Below, piece after piece: positions 1 through 8,157 of a DNA stretch of 64,000 bases. Within the stretch, counting starts at the first letter, position 1; each line of letters opens with the position of its first letter. The DNA is taken from assembly GCF_003008535.1 (NCBI RefSeq), contig NZ_CP027666.1, positions 682,001 through 746,000 on the forward strand. Direction: 5' to 3'. The position numbers and the translations under genes are program-made. This DNA comes from Ottowia oryzae. Lineage in GTDB: Bacteria; Pseudomonadota; Gammaproteobacteria; Burkholderiales; Burkholderiaceae_C. The notes under the pieces were generated by a model. The model did no database searches and was not told the DNA's origin. It worked only from the letters and a program-made list of their open reading frames with translations.

Positions 1-1
1 C

Positions 2-373
2 ATCGGCATGTTGCTCGGGATGTTGGTGCTCGTTCGGCTTGCCTGGGCGGTCCTGCGCCCCCGTGTCATTGAATTTCCCCTGCCGCGCACGCAACACGCG
101 CTGGCCATTGCCAATCACCGATTGCTGTACCTGCTGATGCTGATGGCGCCGGTTTCGGGCTTCTTGGGTTCGATGTATTCGGGCTACCCCATTCGATTCT
201 TCGGCATGAAACTGCCCCAGCTGGCCGAGCGCTGGGACTCTGCCAAGGCGTTCTTCAGCATCATGCATGAGGTCTCGGTCTACGCCATGCTGGTTCTCAT
301 CGCGGCCCATGTGCTGGCCTTCGCGTACCACCAGGTCGTCTTGAAGGACGGGCTCATTCGCCGCATGCGATGA
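2..373 (+). CDS. Cytochrome b561-family protein, 5' truncated by window edge
   Basis: The reading frame is open from the first bases of the window, so the N-terminus is missing. About 122 residues are visible, with at least three hydrophobic segments. Histidines in HRLLYLLMLMAPVSG and in MHEVSVYAMLVLIAAHVLA are placed like the heme ligands of bacterial cytochrome b561 (Pfam PF01292). Such proteins pass electrons between the quinone pool and periplasmic carriers. The next gene on the same strand is a PQQ dehydrogenase 187 bp downstream, so it may belong to the quinoprotein module, but this is inference from position. Family assignment is fairly sure; the redox partner is unknown. Confidence 0.75.
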   Translation: MGMLLGMLVLVRLAWAVLRPRVIEFPLPRTQHALAIANHRLLYLLMLMAPVSGFLGSMYSGYPIRFFGMKLPQLAERWDSAKAFFSIMHEVSVYAMLVLIAAHVLAFAYHQVVLKDGLIRRMR

Positions 374-560
374 CATAGGCTGCGGCGCTCAGGACATTGC
401 GCCGCGGTGCTCCGTATTTGAACAGCTCGCGCGCCACACTCCGCTCCACATTTGAACGGGAGCGCCGGTTCAAAGCAGCGGAGCCTGCCTGCCAGGCGAT
501 GGCATGTGTTTTGCAGATGTTGGATGGCCATCATCTACAACCACACGAGGAGCAAACCAC

Positions 561-2444
561 ATGTCCACATCGGCCTTCCGCCCCATGCGTTTGAACACGC
601 TGTGTCTGGCGATTGCAGCCACCGTCAGTCTTCCCGCGTTCGCGGTCAAGCCAGTGACCTGGGAAGACATTGCAAACGACGCCAAGACCACCGAAGACGT
701 GCTGTCCTATGGATTAGGGCTGACGGCCCAACGCTACAGCCCGCTGAAGACGCTGAACCCCAAGAACGTGGCAGGCCTTGTTCCGGCGTGGAGCTACTCC
801 TTTGGCGGAGAGAAGCAGCGCGGCCAGGAGGCACAGGCGCTCGTGCACGACTGTGTGGTGTATGTGACAGCCTCCTACTCGCGCTTCGTGGCGATCGACG
901 CGCGCACCGGCAAGCGCCTCTGGACCTATGAGCACCGACTGCCGGAGGATATCCGGCCGTGCTGCGACGTGGTCAATCGCGGACCTGCGATCTACGGCGA
1001 CAAGGTGTATTTCGGTACGCTCGATGCGCGCGTGATCGCTTTGGACCGCGCGACCGGCAAAGTCGTGTGGAACGAGAAGTTCGGCGACCACAAGGTGGGC
1101 TACACCATGACCGGTGCGCCCTTCATCATCAAGGACAAGCAGACCGGCAAGGTGCTGCTGGTGCATGGATCGTCTGGCGACGAATTCGGTGTGGTGGGCT
1201 ATCTCTACGCGCGAGACCCCGACACCGGCAAGGAGATCTGGGCACGACCACTGGTGGAAGGCCATGTGGGTCGATTGAACGGTCAGCCCAGCACGCCTAC
1301 AGGCGATCCCAAGGCGCCGACCTGGCCGAACGACCCCAATTCCCCCACCGGCAAGGCGGAGGCCTGGAGCCAGGGGGGCGGTGCGCCGTGGCAAACACCG
1401 TCGTTCGACGTGGAGACCAACACCATCATCGTGGGTACCGGCAACCCAGCGCCTTGGAACACCTGGAAGCGCACGGCCAAGGGTGACGACCCGCGCAACT
1501 GGCCCAGCCTGTACACCTCGGGTCAGGCCTACATCGATCCGACGACTGGCGACCTCAAGGGGTTCTTCTCGCATACGCCCAACGACGCCTGGGATTTCTC
1601 CGGCAACAACTCCGTGCTCCTGTTCGATTACAAGGACAAGACGACCGGCAAGACTGTCAAGGCATCTGCCCACGCCGACCGCAATGGCTTTTTCTTCGTG
1701 ACCGACCGCGAGAAACTCGCCAAAGCCGACGGTGGTCATCCTTGGAAGCAGAACGCCATCATCAATGCCTGGCCCTTCGTGGACGGCATCACCTGGGCCT
1801 CGGGCTTTGACCTCAAGACCGGCCTTCCCAATGAGAAGGGCAATCGTCCGCCCGAGCCCAAGGAAGGTCAGGAGAAGGGCGACAGCGTCTTCGTTTCGCC
1901 ACCGTTCCTTGGCGGCACCAACTGGATGCCGATGAGCTATAGCCCCGACACCGGTTTGTTCTACATCCCGGCCAATCACTGGGCCATGGACTACTGGTCC
2001 GAGCAGATCACGTACAAGGCGGGCGCAGCGTACTTGGGTCAGGGCTTTCGCATCAAGAAGCTGTACGACGACCATGTCGGCATCCTGCGCGCCATCAATC
2101 CGCAGACCGGCAAGATCGCATGGGAACACAAAGAGCAGTTTCCGCTGTGGGCCGGCACGCTCACTACCGGCGGCGGCCTTTTGTTCACCGGGACATCTGA
2201 CGGTTACGTGAAAGCCTTCGATGCCAAGAACGGGAAGGAGCTGTGGAAGTTTCAGACCGGATCGGGCGTGGTTTCCGTTCCGATCACGTGGCAGATGGAT
2301 GGCGAGCAGTATGTGGGCATCCAGTCGGGCTACGGCGGCGCGGTGCCACTCTGGGGCGGCGACATGGCTGAGCTGACCAAGCAGGTCACGCAGGGTGGAT
2401 CGATGTGGGTGTTCAAGCTGCCCAAGCAAGTGGCCAGCAGGTAA
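561..2444 (+). CDS. PQQ-dependent alcohol dehydrogenase, ExaA-like, calcium type
   Basis: A 627-residue periplasmic quinoprotein that oxidises alcohols and passes electrons to a cytochrome c. The ATG at 561 is chosen because GAGGAG at 547-552 precedes it and it begins a signal peptide ending near AFA|VK; an upstream in-frame start lacks these. The vicinal Cys134-Cys135 pair typical of quinoprotein methanol/ethanol dehydrogenases is present, with repeated beta-propeller tryptophan blades such as TGKRLW and TGKVVW. The motif WDFSGNN places Asp345 as catalytic base and Ser347 at the position where lanthanide (XoxF/PedH) enzymes carry Asp, so this should be a calcium enzyme of the ExaA/PedE kind. 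No heme motif is present, so an external cytochrome is needed, and one lies downstream. Confidence 0.93.
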   Translation: MSTSAFRPMRLNTLCLAIAATVSLPAFAVKPVTWEDIANDAKTTEDVLSYGLGLTAQRYSPLKTLNPKNVAGLVPAWSYSFGGEKQRGQEAQALVHDCVVYVTASYSRFVAIDARTGKRLWTYEHRLPEDIRPCCDVVNRGPAIYGDKVYFGTLDARVIALDRATGKVVWNEKFGDHKVGYTMTGAPFIIKDKQTGKVLLVHGSSGDEFGVVGYLYARDPDTGKEIWARPLVEGHVGRLNGQPSTPTGDPKAPTWPNDPNSPTGKAEAWSQGGGAPWQTPSFDVETNTIIVGTGNPAPWNTWKRTAKGDDPRNWPSLYTSGQAYIDPTTGDLKGFFSHTPNDAWDFSGNNSVLLFDYKDKTTGKTVKASAHADRNGFFFVTDREKLAKADGGHPWKQNAIINAWPFVDGITWASGFDLKTGLPNEKGNRPPEPKEGQEKGDSVFVSPPFLGGTNWMPMSYSPDTGLFYIPANHWAMDYWSEQITYKAGAAYLGQGFRIKKLYDDHVGILRAINPQTGKIAWEHKEQFPLWAGTLTTGGGLLFTGTSDGYVKAFDAKNGKELWKFQTGSGVVSVPITWQMDGEQYVGIQSGYGGAVPLWGGDMAELTKQVTQGGSMWVFKLPKQVASR

Positions 2445-2459
2445 GCCCGGGTTAAGACC

Positions 2460-3086
2460 ATGAAGCAGACTGCTGCGCTCTTATTGCGGCGCGCAGCCGT
2501 GATGCTGGCGGCACTCGCCAGTGTCACGGTGTCGGCTCAGCCCACAGGCGATGTCGGCGCGCACCCAGCGAATGAGGCGATCGAAACGCTGGTCATCAAC
2601 GGTTGCCCCATCTGGACCTACACGCGCTGCCCGGGGGCTGATTTGCGGCACGCGAATCTGGTGGGTCGCAACCTCGCAGGTGCAGACCTGCGCGGCGCCG
2701 ATCTCACCCGAGCGGACCTGCGAGGGGCCAACCTTGCCGCCGCTAATCTGGAAGGGGCCAACCTTACCGGCGCGAGGCTTTCCAAGGCGACCGCAGCCAA
2801 CACCGACTTCAAGAAGGCACGCTTCGTCGGCGCGGATCTAGAGGGCGCGCGATTGATGCGATCAGACTTTTCCGGCGCATTGTTTGAAGGCTCCAACCTG
2901 GAGCTCGCGCGTTTCAACCACGCCTGGTTCGTGGGCACGCGCTTCATCTCCAACGACTTGCAGGAAGCAAAGCTGGCCGCGACCAACTTGAAGGACGCCG
3001 TGTTCGAAGGCAATTTCGTGCGCTACACCTTGTTCCATGAGTCAAACATGGAAGGTTGCCAGGGCTGCAAGAAAGAATGGGAATGA
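2460..3086 (+). CDS. Secreted pentapeptide-repeat protein of the quinoprotein cluster
   Basis: A 208-residue protein with a cleavable signal peptide (about residues 1-26, ending VSAQ). The mature part is almost entirely A(D/N)LXX pentapeptide repeats, roughly residues 60-190, which should fold as a right-handed quadrilateral beta-helix. Cysteines flank the helix: CPIWTYTRC at its start and CQGCKKEWE at the C-terminus, so disulfide capping is plausible. It begins 15 bp after the PQQ dehydrogenase stop and overlaps the next cytochrome gene start by 4 bp (ATGA), which makes co-transcription likely. Its job is unknown; a scaffold or chaperone role for the dehydrogenase or its cytochrome is a guess from context. 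Confidence 0.85.
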   Translation: MKQTAALLLRRAAVMLAALASVTVSAQPTGDVGAHPANEAIETLVINGCPIWTYTRCPGADLRHANLVGRNLAGADLRGADLTRADLRGANLAAANLEGANLTGARLSKATAANTDFKKARFVGADLEGARLMRSDFSGALFEGSNLELARFNHAWFVGTRFISNDLQEAKLAATNLKDAVFEGNFVRYTLFHESNMEGCQGCKKEWE

Positions 3087-3547
3087 AAACTGTCATGCGC
3101 ATCCTTTCGCTGCTCCTGCTCGCTACGGTTCTTGCCTCGCAATCGGCGAGCGCGTTCGAGATCGTCAGGCCTCAGGTGGACACCGCCGGACTACCGGCCG
3201 CCGCCAAGACCTGGGAAGAGCCCAATCCGCTGCGCGCCAACAAGGACGCGATAGCGATCGGTCGAAGCGCGTTCAATCAAGCCTGCGCGCAGTGCCATGG
3301 CGCCGACGCCAACGGCTCTCGATCACCTGCGCCCGACCTGCGCCGCATGGGCAGCGGCTGTCGACGTGTTCAGGACATGGCACTGCGTGCGCGGTGCATG
3401 GGCGACGCAGATGCGTTCTTCATCAAGTCTGTTCGCTATGGCAAGCAAAAATTTGGCATCGTTCACATGCCCCCATGGGAGGGAATTCTGGAGCCGGAAG
3501 TGGTGTGGGCGGTGCGGACATTCGTTGAGAACGCGCCCAAAGAATAA
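3083..3547 (+). CDS. pedF: Cytochrome c-550, PedF-like
   Basis: A 154-residue monoheme periplasmic cytochrome c with signal peptide (ending ASA|FE) and one heme site, CAQCH. The region after the heme, with paired cysteines in MGSGCRRVQDMALRARCMG and the MPPWEG motif holding the likely axial Met, matches cytochrome c-550 PedF, the electron acceptor of pseudomonad PQQ ethanol dehydrogenases. The ATG at 3083 overlaps the upstream stop (ATGA); an ATG two codons earlier (3077) is also possible. Expected role: carry electrons from the upstream dehydrogenase towards the terminal oxidase. Confidence 0.85.
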   Translation: MKTVMRILSLLLLATVLASQSASAFEIVRPQVDTAGLPAAAKTWEEPNPLRANKDAIAIGRSAFNQACAQCHGADANGSRSPAPDLRRMGSGCRRVQDMALRARCMGDADAFFIKSVRYGKQKFGIVHMPPWEGILEPEVVWAVRTFVENAPKE

Positions 3548-3640
3548 GGCGTGTCAGTGGCCAAGACCGGACGGTTCCATCCCGAACACGCCGTCTCCTG
3601 GAGGGTACCCGCACCACAAGAGCCGATCCTTTCTTCGTCC

Positions 3641-3898
3641 ATGAACACCGCCCTGCCACTTCTTTCCGAGCACCTGCGCATGCGGTACGAGCCGGCCCAC
3701 GCCGTATGGATGCTGTTCCTGCCCGATGGCGTGATGAAGCTCAACGACAGTGCGGCAGAGATCATTCGGCGTTGCGATGGCAGGCATACCGTGCAGGCCA
3801 TCGTCAACGAGCTGGAGGAGCTGTTCGAAACCTCGGGAATCGCCACACAGGTGCAAACGTTGATTGACGAAGGAACGCGCCGTGGTTGGCTTGTCTGA
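3641..3898 (+). CDS. pqqD: PqqD-family PQQ peptide chaperone
   Basis: An 85-residue protein that fits the PqqD family: a central VMKLNDSAAEIIRRCDG block (compare the family motif KLNxSAxEIL..CDG) and a C-terminal GWL. PqqD binds the PqqA precursor peptide and presents it to the radical SAM enzyme PqqE. I took the ATG at 3641 because it gives the normal family length; a GTG at 3551 would add 30 unrelated residues, and neither start has a strong ribosome site. No pqqA, B, C or E is visible in the window, so the rest of PQQ synthesis must be encoded elsewhere, or this copy serves another peptide. Confidence 0.82.
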   Translation: MNTALPLLSEHLRMRYEPAHAVWMLFLPDGVMKLNDSAAEIIRRCDGRHTVQAIVNELEELFETSGIATQVQTLIDEGTRRGWLV

Positions 3899-4265
3899 AG
3901 GGCGGCCGCGCCGCGCACGGGCATCAGGCGGACCAGCGGCGGCCCTTGTCTGCGCGATAGCTTTTCATTCGAGCGGTGCTGTCGCCGATGGGGGCAACGT
4001 CAGGCATGCGGTGTGGGATACGGCAGTCGTGGCCGCTACTTGTGTGACCTGCCATGCCCCTTCGCCGGAACCAGGCGGCATCCCTTCTCTGAATGGGCTC
4101 AGTGCAGAGCACCTGCTCACTCGTTTGCGCGGCTTCAAGGGGAACGGTCCCGCGCAGACCACTGCTGCCATGACGATCATGCCGCTTCTGATGCAAGGCT
4201 ATGACGAAGCGCAGATCCGAGCCTTGGCTGAATGGTTTGCGTCGCGCCAGGCGAGCCCGCGATGA
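3882..4265 (+). CDS. Small monoheme cytochrome c paired with FccB-like flavoprotein
   Basis: A 127-residue exported cytochrome with an N-terminal hydrophobic signal (AAALVCAIAFHSSGAVA) and one heme motif CVTCH. A Met in MTIMPLLMQGY could be the distal ligand. The GTG at 3882 is preferred because AAGGA at 3870-3874 lies eight bases upstream; this start overlaps pqqD by 17 bp. Its stop overlaps the start of the flavoprotein gene (ATGA), so the pair is translationally coupled. By analogy with flavocytochrome c sulfide dehydrogenase, it is probably the cytochrome subunit of that flavoprotein. Confidence 0.82.
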   Translation: MVGLSEGRPRRARASGGPAAALVCAIAFHSSGAVADGGNVRHAVWDTAVVAATCVTCHAPSPEPGGIPSLNGLSAEHLLTRLRGFKGNGPAQTTAAMTIMPLLMQGYDEAQIRALAEWFASRQASPR

Positions 4266-5530
4266 CCACACGGCGGCGCAGCATGCTGGGTGCCGCGGTG
4301 GTTGCCCTGGCTGCGCCTTCCATCGTGCGCGCGCAGGCCGCCGCGGCGCATGTCGTCGTCGTAGGCGGCGGTTTTGGCGGTGCGACGGCCGCACGCTACT
4401 TGAAGCAGCTTGCCCCCACCGTGCAAGTCACGCTGGTGGAACCTGCTGAACGCTTCTACACCTGTCCGTTTTCCAACCTGTACCTCGCCGGTCTGCGTAC
4501 CTGGGAAAGCCTTGCGCACGGTTTCGACGGCTTGCGCCGTGCGGGCGTGAACGTGGTGCATGCACGGGCCGAGGATGTGGATGTCGCGCGGCGCACCTTG
4601 GTGCTTTCAGGCGGCGAACAGCTGCGCTGGGATCGGCTTGTATTGGCGCCCGGCATCGATCTTCGCTGGAACGCGCTGGAGGGCTATGACGAGGCAGCAG
4701 CAGACCGGGCCCCCCACGCCTGGAAAGCCGGCGCGCAGACACGTCTGCTGCGCCGGCAGATGGAGGCGATGCCGGATGGGGGCTTGTTCATCATGACGAT
4801 TCCCGACAATCCGTTTCGTTGTCCGCCCGGCCCTTACGAGCGGGCGGCCATGGTGGCCCACTACTTCAAGCAGCACAAACCGCGCAGCAAGATCCTGCTG
4901 CTGGATGCGAAGCAGAACTTTTCGAAGAAGGCCCTGTTCCTGCAGGGCTGGAAAGCGCTTTACGGCAACATGATCGAATGGCAGGGCCTGGCACAAGACG
5001 GACAGGTCGCACGCGTCGATGCTATAGCGCTGGAAGTGGAAACCGTCTTTGGTTCGCGCCACAAGGCCTCGGTGCTCAATGTCATTCCACCGCAGAAGGC
5101 GGGCCTGATCGCGCATCGAGCGGGCGTGACGGACGCCACCGGCTGGGTGCCGGTGAAAGGCGAGAACTTCGAGGCGCGGCAAGCCTCAGGTATCCACGTC
5201 GTGGGCGATGCCAGCTTTGCCGGGCCCATGCCTAAATCTGGTTTTGCCGCCAACAACCAGGGCAAGTTGGTCGCTGCATGGCTCGCTGCCGAATTGATGG
5301 GCTTGCCAAGCCCGGAGGCCTCGTACGCGAACACGTGCTACAGCCTGATCGGGCCTGGCTATGGCATCTCGGTGGCGGGCGTCTACCGGGCGGAAGCTGG
5401 CAGGGTGGTGGACGTACCGCATTCGGTCGGCATCAGTCCGCTGGATGCCGACGCGGCATTCCGAGATGCCGAGGCGCGCTACGGTGCGTCGTGGTACGCA
5501 GCGATCAGCAGAGATATCTGGGACCGATGA
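4262..5530 (+). CDS. FccB-like FAD flavoprotein, Tat-exported
   Basis: A 422-residue protein of the flavocytochrome c sulfide dehydrogenase flavoprotein family. The N-terminus carries a twin-arginine signal (TTRRRSMLGAAVV) followed by a dinucleotide-binding motif VVVVGGGFGGATAARYL and an FAD-contact region. Cys residues at YTCPFSNLYLAG and CPPGPYERAAM lie where FccB has its redox-active cysteines. The last 70 residues resemble the FCSD flavin-binding C-terminal domain. It starts on an ATGA overlap with the preceding cytochrome gene. In this context it may oxidise a sulfur compound handled by the SoxYZ-like carrier encoded opposite; this is inference. Confidence 0.88.
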   Translation: MTTRRRSMLGAAVVALAAPSIVRAQAAAAHVVVVGGGFGGATAARYLKQLAPTVQVTLVEPAERFYTCPFSNLYLAGLRTWESLAHGFDGLRRAGVNVVHARAEDVDVARRTLVLSGGEQLRWDRLVLAPGIDLRWNALEGYDEAAADRAPHAWKAGAQTRLLRRQMEAMPDGGLFIMTIPDNPFRCPPGPYERAAMVAHYFKQHKPRSKILLLDAKQNFSKKALFLQGWKALYGNMIEWQGLAQDGQVARVDAIALEVETVFGSRHKASVLNVIPPQKAGLIAHRAGVTDATGWVPVKGENFEARQASGIHVVGDASFAGPMPKSGFAANNQGKLVAAWLAAELMGLPSPEASYANTCYSLIGPGYGISVAGVYRAEAGRVVDVPHSVGISPLDADAAFRDAEARYGASWYAAISRDIWDR

Positions 5531-5586
5531 GCTGACGCTGCGCAGGTGCCTGCTTCGGTGCGGCGAGCGAGGTGCGTTCGAATGAC

Positions 5587-5847
5587 TCAAGTCTGCGCGT
5601 GCGATGCACTGCGCGGCTCGGCCAAGCCCATGGCCGCCAAGTGCTCCAGCTGACACATCGCCTCGGCATCACCAGCGTGCGCCAGCTTTTCCCAGAGACT
5701 GCGAGCGTACGCATGGTAGCCAAGCCAGCACGCCGCGGTGGCTTTCAGGTGCAAGCTCTCCAGGCCCTCTGCGGGTGCGAGTGTCATGCGCGCCGCGCCC
5801 AACAGGGTGCATGGGTGCGGCGCAGGCTGCGAGCGCAACGCGGTCAC
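5587..5847 (-). CDS. Small Sel1-repeat-like protein coupled to cytochrome c
   Basis: An 86-residue reading frame with a GTG start that overlaps the stop of the upstream cytochrome c gene by 4 bp (GTGA), a common sign of translational coupling. The segment YARSLWEKLAHAGDAEAMC, followed by QLEHLAAMG, resembles one Sel1/TPR-like helical hairpin. No signal peptide is seen, so a cytoplasmic location is likely. It is the last gene of the leftward half of the quinoprotein cluster and converges with the FccB-like gene. Function unknown; small size keeps confidence moderate. Confidence 0.55.
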   Translation of the reverse strand: MTALRSQPAPHPCTLLGAARMTLAPAEGLESLHLKATAACWLGYHAYARSLWEKLAHAGDAEAMCQLEHLAAMGLAEPRSASHAQT

Positions 5848-6173
5848 CGCTTGGTGGACATCACGAACTCGGCGAGGAGCTTGACTTCGGCTGGCTTCAG
5901 ACTCGCGTGCGCGGGCATGGCAACGCGGCCCCATTTTCCGGTAGACCCCATCTGAATCGATTGAGACAGCGTCGCTACGGCGCCTTTGTCGTCCGCATAC
6001 TTCTCGGCGATGCTGCTGAAAGCCGGGCCGACAATTTTCTCTTTGGCTGAGTGGCAGCTGTAGCATCCGGTGGACTTGGCCAGCTCTGTCGCGGCAGCAA
6101 CGTCCAGATCTCCAGCAGTAGCCGACCCGGCGGTGCCGACCGTCAAGAGGCTGATAAAAAGTGCAGCGCGCAT
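5844..6173 (-). CDS. Small class I cytochrome c
   Basis: A 109-residue periplasmic cytochrome c. Signal peptide MRAALFISLLTVGTAGSATA, heme motif CYSCH, and a Met in the loop GRVAMPAH typical of class I monoheme cytochromes (c551/c552 size). The ATG at 6173 is chosen because it starts directly at the signal peptide; longer starts give no sensible leader. It lies downstream of, and in the same orientation as, the SoxYZ-like and metallo-hydrolase genes, separated by 206 bp, and its stop overlaps the next small gene. Likely an electron carrier for the same periplasmic redox system. Confidence 0.85.
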   Translation of the reverse strand: MRAALFISLLTVGTAGSATAGDLDVAAATELAKSTGCYSCHSAKEKIVGPAFSSIAEKYADDKGAVATLSQSIQMGSTGKWGRVAMPAHASLKPAEVKLLAEFVMSTKR

Positions 6174-6379
6174 AGTAGTTAGGTGGTATCGGTGTGGATG
6201 TTGTGGGTGACGCACCATCGACGTGGCGCACCATGAAAGTGGCAACAACCATGCCAAGCGATTTGCTTGCTGCGCTGGGCTACAACTGTTCCGTGCGGCT
6301 GTGACACTGTTCAACATTGACGCAGCGCAGGCGACATATCGGCACACGCAGGTTGAAAGTGAACACGGCACGCGCCGCT

Positions 6380-7369
6380 CTAGCGCCTGCCGCTGTCCAG
6401 CGCGCGCTGCTCTTCACGCGGGTACCACTGCACCAGGCTGCGGTGAAACTCCGCCGGCTGTGCGGCCCAGCCGGCAAATCGAGTGGGAACATCCAAGCGC
6501 AACAGCTCGCTCAGATCCACTCCGCGCGCGGCGTTCTCGCGCATCACCGCAAGCAACCACTGAAGCCAATCACGCGTCTGCTCCAGTCCGCGCGTGCCGT
6601 TGTGTACAGGGCCGTGACTCGGCACCACCAGCTTGAACTCGCCCTGGCTGTGCCACCTCTGCAGGGTGTCCAGACTGGACAGCCAGCGTTCTGGGTCCGC
6701 ATGCGGCGTGGTGGGTACGCGATCGGCGAAGACCAGCCCGCCGGCGAACAGCACGCCTGTGTGGCGGTCAATCACCACCAGGTCGTCTGCGGTGTGACCG
6801 CTCAGGCGACGCAGCTCCAGCACGTGGTCCCCAAGCGTCAACGTCTGCGGCAGCAGTGTCTCGCGCGCCGGCGTGGCTTGCGTTCCGCGCATCCAGTCGC
6901 CGCACAGACGGTACAGGTTGTCCTCGTACATCGCCCCTTCCTTTTGCATGCCCGCTACGGTGCCTGGCAGCGTCATCGTGGGGCGGTCCGCCCAGGCCTG
7001 GTTGCCTAGGAAGTAGTCAGGGTGCAAGTTGAGGTTCAGCACCTGACGCACGGGCTCGCTCGTCACCTTGGCAATGGCGCGGCGCTGCTGTTCGCCGTAC
7101 AGGCGCGATGGCCCGGTATTGATTACCACCACGCCATCGCCTGTGGCGATGAAGGCGGTGTTGATGATGTTGCAGCCGTTGCCGCGCGAAAAATCCTCTA
7201 CCGCGCCCTCAATGACCCAGGTGTGCTCGGCGATGCGGCGTGGCTCCAAGCGGTAGTCAAGCGTTGAGTGATCTGCCTTCGCTAAGCGGACAGCGGCGTC
7301 CTGGGCATGAGCATCAAAGCCCAATGTGATCGCCAGAATGGCCAGGCTGAACAAGCGCAGGCGCCTCAT
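6380..7369 (-). CDS. Quinoprotein-associated metallo-beta-lactamase-fold protein (SoxH-related)
   Basis: A 329-residue exported protein (signal ending DAHA|QD) with the metallo-beta-lactamase fold. It fits the SoxH-related group described as quinoprotein relay system zinc metallohydrolases. Later metal-ligand motifs are visible (LSGHTADDLVVID and VVPSHGPVHNG), but the first motif, normally HxHxDH, reads N114-L-H116-P-D118-Y119, so two of four expected ligand residues are replaced. Start and upstream stop overlap by ATGA, so it is coupled to the SoxYZ-like gene. Family members are thought to act on thiol- or sulfur-linked intermediates; the substrate here is unknown. Confidence 0.82.
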   Translation of the reverse strand: MRRLRLFSLAILAITLGFDAHAQDAAVRLAKADHSTLDYRLEPRRIAEHTWVIEGAVEDFSRGNGCNIINTAFIATGDGVVVINTGPSRLYGEQQRRAIAKVTSEPVRQVLNLNLHPDYFLGNQAWADRPTMTLPGTVAGMQKEGAMYEDNLYRLCGDWMRGTQATPARETLLPQTLTLGDHVLELRRLSGHTADDLVVIDRHTGVLFAGGLVFADRVPTTPHADPERWLSSLDTLQRWHSQGEFKLVVPSHGPVHNGTRGLEQTRDWLQWLLAVMRENAARGVDLSELLRLDVPTRFAGWAAQPAEFHRSLVQWYPREEQRALDSGRR

Positions 7370-8157
7370 GCCGGCACCCGTGCGTCAATCTTGTTGCCAT
7401 TGTTGTCTCGCCCCAGCAGCCGGAACGATGGAGGTCCTTCCAGCGGCAGTTCGAACGAGATCATCGGATTCTCTGAAACTGGCTCATGCAGCGTCAGCTT
7501 CCACCACACAACGTCGTTCGCATCGCGAAGCTCCAGCTGGTCGATATGGAACGAAGGAATGCCTGCGACCAAGCCGGTGTCCATGGGGTGCATCACGCGC
7601 AGTCGCAGGCGGCGGCTGCCTTCCACGACGTTGGGAAAGATGCGCGCCTGCACCTGATTGAGCGTGTCTTTCCAAGAGCCGTCGACCCTCGAAGCGCCAG
7701 GTACCGTGCAACCACCTCCCGCCGCTTGGGCAAGCACGCCGCCCACGTGCCACCGACCATCGCGCGTTTGAACCATGGCGCGCACCGGGGACGCTTGCTC
7801 CAGCCGGATCCGAAACGACAGCATCGGTAGCGCGCGCTCTGGCTCAAACTCCAGCACTTCGCGGATCGGGTTGCGATCCACGATCACCCGAATGCGCTGC
7901 ACGCCGCCACCCGTGGCGGCCAGCTTGCGGGCGTCGACCTGCAGTGGCACGTTCATCGCGTCGTCGGCAAAGGCAGGGGTATGCACGATCACTGCGTCCG
8001 TGAACCGCATCGGATCCTGCCCTAGGTACTGCTGGCGCAAACCCGGCCACTGCATCGACCCCAGCGGGTCGCCCTCAGTGCGGTCCGTGTTCTGCTCTTG
8101 CGTCCATGCGTTGCCCGCAGCCACCAGACCCGACAACACCATGGTTCGACGCAGCAT
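7366..8157 (-). CDS. Quinoprotein-associated SoxYZ-like fusion carrier
   Basis: A 263-residue protein with an N-terminal SoxY-like domain (to about residue 150) fused to a SoxZ-like domain (about 165-263). Between them lies AAGGGCTVPG with Cys150, matching the GGCGG-type swinging-arm cysteine to which SoxYZ binds sulfur substrates. A signal peptide covers roughly the first 20 residues. The ATG at 8157 has AAGGAG eight bases upstream. It leads the leftward operon and is coupled to the metallo-hydrolase gene. Fusion carriers of this type are known next to PQQ alcohol dehydrogenases; what they carry there is not established. Confidence 0.87.
   Translation of the reverse strand: MLRRTMVLSGLVAAGNAWTQEQNTDRTEGDPLGSMQWPGLRQQYLGQDPMRFTDAVIVHTPAFADDAMNVPLQVDARKLAATGGGVQRIRVIVDRNPIREVLEFEPERALPMLSFRIRLEQASPVRAMVQTRDGRWHVGGVLAQAAGGGCTVPGASRVDGSWKDTLNQVQARIFPNVVEGSRRLRLRVMHPMDTGLVAGIPSFHIDQLELRDANDVVWWKLTLHEPVSENPMISFELPLEGPPSFRLLGRDNNGNKIDARVPA

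Noticed and set aside
714..2429. A long minus-strand frame opposite the PQQ dehydrogenase
   Set aside because: No start signals or family features; a shadow of the real gene.
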